NCBI RefSeq assembly: GCF_024323335.1
Contig: NC_066584.1
Coordinates: forward strand, 272,281,618 to 272,345,617
Length of the DNA stretch: 64,000 nucleotides
Reading direction: 5' to 3'
Source of the DNA: Lathyrus oleraceus
Lineage: Eukaryota; Streptophyta; Magnoliopsida; Fabales; Fabaceae
The notes below the pieces were generated by a model. That model worked only from the letters and a program-made list of their open reading frames with translations, did no database searches and was not told the DNA's origin. The translations under genes were made by a program, and so were the position numbers. Positions 57,370 through 64,000 of the stretch are shown here, one piece after another. Position 1 is the stretch's first letter; every line of letters begins with the position of its first letter.

Positions 57370-59109
57370 GTGCAAGCTATAAATTACCTGAGGCAGAATA
57401 ATCCCTACTCAAATACATATAATCCGGGGTGGAAAAATCATCCTAATTTCTCTTGGAAAGATCAGCAAGGTAATATTCAGAAGCAAGGACCTCCACAACA
57501 ACAACCACCTTACCAACCACAATATCAGTCGCAACAACAACATTATCAGCAACAAGTACCAAAGGAAGCGGATTGGGAGATTGCTATAGAGAAGATGGCA
57601 ACTCAGAGTATGCAATTTCAGGAAGAAACCAGGAATAATCAGAAGAGCACCAATGCATCCATTAAAAATCTGGAGATTCAATTGGGTCAGATAGCACAAC
57701 AGATAACAAATTCCCAAACACCAGGCGCATTACCTAGTGCAACAGTGACAAATCCGAGGGAGCACAATAATGTGAGTGCGGTAACAACAAGAAGCGGAAA
57801 ATCTGTTGAAGATCTTAAGAAGAAGGGTGAAGAAGAAGATCAATTGCTTGAAGTGGACCTGGAAATCTTAGAAAACAAGACACCACCTGAGGAAGAAAAT
57901 GTGGTACTGTCGGTGGTACAAGAAAAGCTACCTGAACCAAAACCCATCATTAAGCTTCCATTCCCACAAAGAAACAAAAAGAAGAAGCAAGATGAGAAAA
58001 ATTTTCAGAAATTCATGGAGTTGTTCAGGAAATTAGAAATCAATATTCCATTCTCTGAGGCACTCGAGCAGATGCCTATCTATGCGAAATTCATGAAAGA
58101 CATCATCTCCAAGAAGCGCACCACTGACACTGACCCTGTTATACTAACTGAAACTTGTAGTGCTATTTTGCAGGGTATGAAGATTCCAGTGAAGAAGCCA
58201 GATAGAGGTTCTGTGACCATCCCGTGTACCATTGGAGATAGGTCTTTTAAAAGGGCGCTGATTGATTTGGGGGCTAGTGTTAGCCTTATGCCTTTGTCTA
58301 TTTACAGGAAGCTAGGAATTGGAAATGTTCAAGATACCAGAATGACACTTCAATTTGCTGACCACTCAGTGAAGAGACCTTTTGGGGTAGTTGAGGATGT
58401 TCTGGTCAAAGTTGATAAATTTGTTTTTCCTGTTGATTTTGTAATTTTGGAAATGCCAGAAGATGAAGAGATACCTCTGATTCTGGGCAGACCTTTCTTA
58501 GAAACAGGTAGATGCATGATAGACATTGAGGGAGGTACCTTGACCCTAAAGGTATATGATGAAGAGCTCAGAATTGATGTCCGAGATACTATGAAACATA
58601 AAGAGGATATGTGTACAAACCACTCTGTGGAAGTAATTGATCAAATGGTAACTAGCACAATGCAAAGAAAGTTTCCTGAATTACCGTTGGAAAGAGTTCT
58701 TAGTCTGTCGGTCAGAGAGATTGAAGAGAATGATGATGAAAAAGAAAAAGAAGTGCTTGCCATGCTGGATACACAACCCCTTTGGATGAAATCCAAACCA
58801 CGCAGGTGGGAGGATCTGAGAGCTTCACCAGAATTAGAAGATGAAAAGGTAAGTAAACCAGGTATAAATTTTGAATTAAAACAATTACCTGTAAACCTTA
58901 AATATGTCTTTCTAGGATCTGGAACAAATTGTCCTGCTATTATCAGTTCTGAGCTAAATGCCATAGATGAAGAAAAGTTGATACAGGTACTGAAGAAACA
59001 TAAAAGTGCTATTGGTTGGACTATTGAGGATTTAAAAGGGATTAGCCCCACAGTATGCATGCATAAGATACTGATGGAGGATAATCAGAAACCAGTAGTA
59101 CAACCATAA
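57370..59109 (+). pseudogene. Athila gag C-terminus and aspartic protease
   Basis: Continues in frame after the TAA with NNPYSNTYNPGWKNHPNFSW and a Gln/Pro-rich stretch (about codons 35-60), then a Lys-rich linker. The protease lies around codons 270-380: FKRALIDLGASVSLMPLSIY (active site DLGAS, usual for Athila) and EEIPLILGRPFLETGRCMID (LGRPFL block). The tail VLKKHKSAIGWTIEDLKGIS precedes RT. TAA at 59107-59109 interrupts before RT, again without frame change. Confidence 0.9.
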
Positions 59110-59127
59110 AGGAGGTTAAACCCAACA

Positions 59128-61755
59128 ATGAAAGAAGTGGTAAGGAAAGAGGTCGTAAAGTTGTTGGATTCGGGAATGATTTACCCCATTTCTGACAGCT
59201 CGTGGGTAAGTCCTGTGCATGTGGTACCAAAGAAAGGAGGAACCACAGTAATTTTAAATGAAAAGAATGAACTGATCCCAACTCGCACAGTGACAGGGTG
59301 GCGAGTATGCATCGATTACAGAAGACTGAACACTACAACAAGAAAGGATCATTTTCCTCTCCCTTTTATTGATCAAATGTTAGAAAGACTTGCAGGTCAT
59401 GAGTATTATTGCTTTCTGGATGGATATTCGGGATACAATCAAATTGCTGTAGCCCCGGAAGATCAGGAGAAAACTGCATTTACACGTCCTTATGGTATTT
59501 TCGCTTACAGACGGATGCCATTTGGGCTATGCAATGCCCCAACTACTTTTCAGAGGTGTATGACGTCTATATTCTCTGACATGCTTGAAAAGTATATGGA
59601 GGTGTTTATGGATGATTTCTTTGTGTTTGGTTCTTCTTTTGATAATTGTTTAGCTAACTTGTCTCTTGTTTTGCAAAGATGTCAGGAAACTAACCTTATT
59701 CTCAATTGGGAGAAATGCCATTTTATGGTGCAGGAAGGAATTGTGCTAGGACACAAAATTTCCCACAAAGGAATTGAAGTGGACAAAGCCAAAGTGGAGG
59801 TGATAGCTAACCTCCCACCTCCGGTGAATGAAAAAGGGATAAGGAGTTTTTTGGGTCATGTAGGTTTTTATCGCAAGTTTATCAGAGACTTCTCAAAAGT
59901 TGCCAAACCATTGACTGATTTACTAGTCAAGGACAAGCAATTTAATTTTGATAAAAACTGCATGGTAGCTTTCGAGACTTTAAAGAGTAAGTTGAGCAGT
60001 GCACCTGTTGTAATCGCCCCCGATTGGTCCTTGCCTTTCAAAATAATGTGTGATGCAAGTGACCTTGCTGTGGGGGCTGTCCTAGGACAGAGAAAGGACA
60101 AATTATTGCATGTGGTTTATTATGCTAGTCATGTCCTTAACCCGACCCAAATGAATTATGCAACTACCGAAAAGGAGTTGTTGGCCGTGGTTTATGCTTT
60201 TGACAAATTTAGATCATATTTGCTTGGTTCAAAAGTCATTGTGTATACTGATCATGCTGCTTTAAAGTATTTGTTTGCTAAGCAGGAATCAAAGCCAAGA
60301 CTTTTGAGATGGATCCTCCTCCTTCAGGAGTTTGATTTGGAAATCAAAGACAAAAAGGGGTGCGAGAACACGGTTGCGGACCACTTATCTCGCATGTCCC
60401 CAATCAAAGAAACTGAGGAGGAACATCCTATACAGGACACATTCGCTGATGAGCAAATACTTGCTGTTCAGGAGATACCATGGTTTGCTGACTATGCGAA
60501 CTATGTGGTAGGTGGGGTTATACTTGATGACTTTAATTCTCACCAAAAGAAAAAGTTTCTTTATGATTGCAGGTTATACCTATGGGATGATCCATTTCTC
60601 TATAAAAAGGGAGTGGATGGTTTGATTAGAAGATGTGTTCCAGAAAGAGAGCAAGCCGACATTCTGAAAGCTTGTCATAATTCGGAGTATGGTGGACACT
60701 TCAGTGGAGATAGAACTGCAGCAAAAGTCCTCCAATCGGGTTTGTATTGGCCGTCGCTATTCAAGGATGCAAATTCTATAGTCCGAGAATGTGATAGGTG
60801 CCAACGAATAGGTAACATTACAAAGCGGAATCAGATGCCGCAAAACTCCATGCTAGAAGTGGAGCTGTTTGATGTTTGGGGTATTGATTTTATGGGACCG
60901 TTTCCGCCATCATCTGGTAAGAATTACATATTGGTTGCGGTCGATTATGTGTCAAAGTGGGTAGAGGCTGTGGCATTACCAACAAATGATGCTAAAGTGG
61001 TGGTGAAGTTCTTGAGGCATAACATCTTCTCCAGGTTTGGGGTACCACGGGCTTTAATTAGTGACCAAGGTACGCATTTTATAAATAAACTCATGGAGAA
61101 TCTGTTGAAAAAGTATAATGTCAAACATAAGATAGCCACACCATATCACCCCCAGACGAGTGGGCAAGTGGAAGTGTCCAACCGTCAAATAAAGCAGATC
61201 TTAGAAAAGACGGTAAGTGCTTCTCGGAAAGATTGGTCAGTAAAGCTGGATGATGCATTGTGGGCATACAGGACTGCATTTAAAACACCTATAGGTATGT
61301 CCCCCTATCAACTAGTTTACGGTAAGGCTTGTCATTTACCACTCGAACTCGAGCACAGAGCCTTCTGGGCCTCCAAATTCCTTAACTGTGATCTTTTCAA
61401 AGCTGGTGAGTCCCGAATTCTTCAACTTCATGAGTTGGAAGAGTTCAGGAATCAAGCTTATGAAAATACCAAAATTTACAAAGAACAAACAAAAAAATGG
61501 CATGATCAAAAGATCCAGAAGAGGGAATTTCGGGAGGGACAACTCGTATTGTTGTTTAATTCCAGGTTGAAGCTGTTCCAAGGGAAATTGAGGTCAAGAT
61601 GGTCTGGACCGTTCGTCATTAACAAAGTACTTCCTCATGGAGCAATAGAGCTTAAAAATGAGAAGAATGGCGACACCTTCAAAGTTAATGGTCAGAGGTT
61701 GAAACCATATAATCTCGGTGAAGGGGGACCAATTGACACAGTTAAACTCATCTGA
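59128..61755 (+). CDS. Athila RT, RNase H and integrase part of pol (875 codons open)
   Basis: Open from Met 59128, though in the element it would be read as part of Gag-Pol. [62 protein letters not shown] (FMDD site) and [20 protein letters not shown]. RNase [48 protein letters not shown] (D, E, D, D). Integrase: [13 protein letters not shown] with CDRCQ for zinc, [24 protein letters not shown] and [12 protein letters not shown] for D,D,E, then the C-terminal [20 protein letters not shown]. All catalytic residues are present. Only the upstream TAA codons break the polyprotein. Confidence 0.92.
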   Translation: MKEVVRKEVVKLLDSGMIYPISDSSWVSPVHVVPKKGGTTVILNEKNELIPTRTVTGWRVCIDYRRLNTTTRKDHFPLPFIDQMLERLAGHEYYCFLDGYSGYNQIAVAPEDQEKTAFTRPYGIFAYRRMPFGLCNAPTTFQRCMTSIFSDMLEKYMEVFMDDFFVFGSSFDNCLANLSLVLQRCQETNLILNWEKCHFMVQEGIVLGHKISHKGIEVDKAKVEVIANLPPPVNEKGIRSFLGHVGFYRKFIRDFSKVAKPLTDLLVKDKQFNFDKNCMVAFETLKSKLSSAPVVIAPDWSLPFKIMCDASDLAVGAVLGQRKDKLLHVVYYASHVLNPTQMNYATTEKELLAVVYAFDKFRSYLLGSKVIVYTDHAALKYLFAKQESKPRLLRWILLLQEFDLEIKDKKGCENTVADHLSRMSPIKETEEEHPIQDTFADEQILAVQEIPWFADYANYVVGGVILDDFNSHQKKKFLYDCRLYLWDDPFLYKKGVDGLIRRCVPEREQADILKACHNSEYGGHFSGDRTAAKVLQSGLYWPSLFKDANSIVRECDRCQRIGNITKRNQMPQNSMLEVELFDVWGIDFMGPFPPSSGKNYILVAVDYVSKWVEAVALPTNDAKVVVKFLRHNIFSRFGVPRALISDQGTHFINKLMENLLKKYNVKHKIATPYHPQTSGQVEVSNRQIKQILEKTVSASRKDWSVKLDDALWAYRTAFKTPIGMSPYQLVYGKACHLPLELEHRAFWASKFLNCDLFKAGESRILQLHELEEFRNQAYENTKIYKEQTKKWHDQKIQKREFREGQLVLLFNSRLKLFQGKLRSRWSGPFVINKVLPHGAIELKNEKNGDTFKVNGQRLKPYNLGEGGPIDTVKLI

Positions 61756-61800
61756 GTATGAGGTGTCCCGTCGAGCCATGCGACGTTAAACGAAGCGCTG

Positions 61801-61818
61801 CTTGGGAGGCAACCCAAG
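61801..61818 (+). other. Post-pol hairpin CTTGGG-AGGCAA-CCCAAG
   Basis: A perfect 6 bp stem 46 bases after the pol stop, preceded by GCGACGTTAAACGAAGCGCT. From memory, a GGGAGGCAACCC phrase sits at this place in many Athila elements, so it may be a conserved RNA structure or processing signal. Confidence 0.6.
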
Positions 61819-61904
61819 GAAGGTTTGAAAATTTTTGTTATGTTAATTTTGTCGAGACAGTGATAAGAAAAAAAAAGGGAGAAATTTTTTTAAAAAAAAA
61901 AGCC

Positions 61905-62204
61905 AATACGCGTATGAACTTCCTAATACGCGTATTGGATGGGAAAATATCACTTCTCTGGTGATACGCGTATGAGATGGAAAAATATCACTTCTCTGGT
62001 GATACACGTATGATACGCGTATGGGATAGAAAAATATCACTCCTCTGGTGATACGCGTATGGTACGCGTATGGGACCATGTGATACGCGTATCAGGCTCT
62101 GATACGTGATCTGTTACGTGAATCACATTTTTCACTAGTTCCAGCAGCGTATGATACGCGTATGGGAGCCTGATACGCGTACTGGCTGCGTACCATACGC
62201 GTAT
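61905..62204. repeat. Second ATACGCGTAT array, between pol and env-like ORF
   Basis: ACGCGT cores start at 61908, 61928, 61966, 62015, 62053, 62064, 62085, 62156, 62175 and 62197. Decayed versions (ACACGT, ACGTG) lie at 62004, 62104 and 62116. Steps are 11, 19-22 or 38. A 49 bp unit holding AAATATCACTTCTCTGGTG accounts for the 38 plus 11 pattern. Non-coding on both strands. Confidence 0.88.
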
Positions 62205-62338
62205 GAGTATTTGGGGTCTGTTTATATAATTTTTTGTCCGTACGGACTTCATTTTCTCACTTTTCTCCTTACGTGTTTTTGCGTATTGTTGTGATTTCTC
62301 TCTGTTTCTTCTCTTTCACTCAGCTACAGGTCCATATC

Positions 62339-63079
62339 ATGTCTCAATCACCATAAGAGGTCAACACATTCCGCACCACATACCATGAAGCCAGATATGA
62401 TCAGATCAAAAGCCGAAATGTGGTTGAAGAGAAGCATTGAATGTATCAAAATGAAACATTTCCATAAGTCACTAATCTTCTCAAAAAGCAGAAGTTAATC
62501 TTTTTTAATGATAAAATCCAAACTGTTGCGCTGGATTTGATTTGGGAATTCTATGCAAACGCGCAACGGGTGACCTCCGATGAAGAAGACCCAACAGGGA
62601 ATGAAGCTTTCGTTACATGGGTAAGGGGCAAGGTGATTAAATATGATTGGAAAACTATCAACAGTGTCTTGAAATGTAAATTCTATTATTCTGTTTGCCC
62701 TTTTGCCGAATTAAAGCGTTCTGACAAAAACTACTGGCCATACAATGAAATGAAAGAGTCACTGATTAGGCTGGGTCATGATTGGGCACCTACTTCAAAA
62801 ATTTCTCCGGCGAAGATTATGGTTGTTGATCTAGCTCTGATTCCTAAGGCATTGGCGTATTTCATTCATCACAATTTAAGCACTAATCGGAGCGGGTCTG
62901 AATTGATATCGGAGCGTGCCTTACTTCTTCATCAGATCCTGCAGAAGAAACAGGTGAATATTGGACGGATCATCGCTGCTGATATGGATGAGATTGCTCA
63001 GTCGCCAAAGAAATCATTAGGCCATGCGACTGTGATTCATTTGCTGTGTAAAAAAGCTGGTGTTTCATACCCTACCTAA
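62339..63079 (+). pseudogene. Athila env-like ORF
   Basis: ATG at 62339 opens a frame broken by TAA (62354), TGA (62438) and TAA (62465) and then open to 63079. It reads LIFFNDKIQTVALDLIWEFY, NEAFVTWVRGKVIKYDWKTI, KIMVVDLALIPKALAYFIHH and ISERALLLHQILQKKQVNIG then HATVIHLLCKKAGVSYPT. This is the post-pol ORF family of Athila elements called env-like (putative plant transposon domain, PF20167-like). No signal peptide or membrane helix is evident in the open part. Function unproven. Confidence 0.75.
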
Positions 63080-63519
63080 ACCAAAGCCCCGTTACAACCC
63101 AAAAGACCAAAAACCGTTGTTCCAATTTCATACCCTACCTAAACCAAAGACCCGTTACAACCCAAAAGACCTCAAAAAGTGTGTGTGATTGTAAATGTTG
63201 ATAGGATGAAAGAATTTATTCAAACTTCTGATTTGATATTGCATATTATGATTTGAGAGTGATAACACTTTAACCCAAAGAGACTTGGTGAGAGTGTGAT
63301 ATAAGCTGACAGGTAAAGTCATATCTCTGAGGGAAAGAGTTTCTAGCTCGTTGGCTATGTGGAAAAATCAGAAAACCTGAAAAAACATCAAGAGGTCCAG
63401 TGCGAAAGATTTCAGCAGTATTGTGGTAAGAACTGTTTTATAGTAAGTTTGGGGTGACATGATCTTTGATGGTAATAAAATGTTACTTGAGGACAAGCAA
63501 CAAGTTAAGTTTGGGGTTG
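63064..63519 (+). other. 3' untranslated region and polypurine tract of Athila
   Basis: TTTCATACCCTACCTAAACC at 63064 recurs at 63127 (63 bp direct duplication). The region ends with GAGGACAAGCAACAAGTTAA then GTTTGGGGTTG (polypurine tract, about 63509-63519) directly before the 3' LTR. Confidence 0.75.
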
Positions 63520-64000
63520 TGATCAGTCACCATTTATGCTAGACATTTCACTATTTAACCGTAAATAAGTCAGGTAAACTGTGTAAACTGAAGCATTTTT
63601 AGTTAGATATAAGCTCAATTCTATAATATAAAGTGTGTTGTTACTTATGAGTTTCTTGAGGATGTTTTACACTTTTGGGTATGTTAGCAGGTCAAAAACT
63701 AGTCTGGAAGCTCAGGAAATCAAACGTCAGATGCGAAATTAAGCCCGAGCAAGAAAACGGAAGAAAAAATCAATTCTTGGAGAACCTGCTGTCCATACGC
63801 GTATGGCCTTACATGATACGCGTATGGACCTTCCCAGTATGCGTAGCATACGTATATGACCAGAGGGATGGAAAATCTAGCAAAAAGACAAGCTTCTGGT
63901 GATACGCGTACCAGACTAGGCAATACGCGTACCAGACTGGGCAATACGCGTACCAGACTGGGCAATACGCGTATCAGAGGCTGTCTTACGTGCAGTACGC
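63520..64000 (+). repeat. Athila 3' LTR, first 481 bp
   Basis: Starts TGATCAGTCACC and matches 54748-55228 with five single-base differences. One of them changes a palindrome core (TACGCG to TATGCG near 63839). Cut by the window edge. Confidence 0.95.

Larger units (their letters stand above)
54748..64000 (+). mobile_element. Athila-lineage Ty3-gypsy retrotransposon (right end outside window)
   Basis: LTR, tRNA-Asp-type primer site, one long gag-pol frame, an env-like ORF, polypurine tract and the first 481 bp of the 3' LTR are present. The extra ORF after integrase and the primer site TGGCGCCGTTGCCGGGGA are Athila traits. The two LTRs differ at 5 of 481 comparable sites, so insertion was recent. 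Damage consists of in-frame stops only; I saw no frameshift in gag-pol. Confidence 0.93.

Noticed and set aside
62339..63079. Infectious envelope gene
   Set aside because: The family name env-like rests on position. No signal peptide, cleavage site or membrane anchor is visible, and stops interrupt the frame.

Overview
This is plant nuclear DNA, almost certainly from a legume and probably from tribe Fabeae (Pisum, Vicia, Lathyrus) or a close relative. The window is a nest of LTR retrotransposons. I see no ordinary host gene, no tRNA or rRNA gene and nothing prokaryotic. The legume assignment is an inference. It rests on giant (about 5 kb) Ogre-type LTRs, a SIRE/Maximus-type Ty1-copia element, a Tat-lineage Ty3-gypsy element carrying an antisense plant-mobile-domain gene, and an Athila element.

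Layout. (1) 1-11930, minus strand: a degenerate SIRE/Maximus-type copia element whose 3' end lies left of the window. Its 5' LTR (5580-6208 plus 11260-11930) is split by a 5051 bp solo LTR of an Ogre-type element (6209-11259, target duplication CCCAC). (2) 11931-20936: old, decayed sequence with a 230 bp tandem repeat, a 62 bp tandem repeat, a hAT-like and a Stowaway-like small DNA transposon, a decayed minus-strand intron-containing ORF, a decayed Tat gag-protease fragment, and a cluster of palindromic ATTCGAAT motifs. (3) 20937-54747, plus strand: a Tat-lineage Ty3-gypsy element. Its gag is split at 22889/43862 by a three-LTR tandem of a second Ogre-type family on the minus strand (22890-43861), bounded by one pair of ACAGG target duplications. 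The tandem is a partial LTR A, a truncated internal region, LTR B, a longer internal region with a shrunken gag-pol, and LTR C. (4) 54748-64000, plus strand: an Athila-lineage element inserted into the 3' LTR of the Tat element. It has gag, protease, RT, RNase H, integrase and an env-like ORF, and it runs off the right edge.

Relative ages, by eye. The Tat element is older: its two LTRs differ at several percent of sites over about 500 bp. The Athila LTRs differ at 5 of 481 visible sites. Ogre LTRs B and C differ only at scattered sites and small indels.

How the parts work together. Each element is a gag-pol cassette that once copied itself through tRNA-primed reverse transcription. All show stop codons or deletions here, so none is intact in this window. 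The Athila gag-pol reading frame is interrupted by only two TAA codons, with no frameshift. The Tat element carries an antisense gene with its own TATA box.

The most interesting signals are non-coding. Stem-loop cassettes in the Ogre-type LTRs have arms that change sequence but stay complementary, both between cassettes and between two LTR families. The Athila element has two arrays of the palindrome ATACGCGTAT, largely spaced about 21 bp apart (two helical turns).
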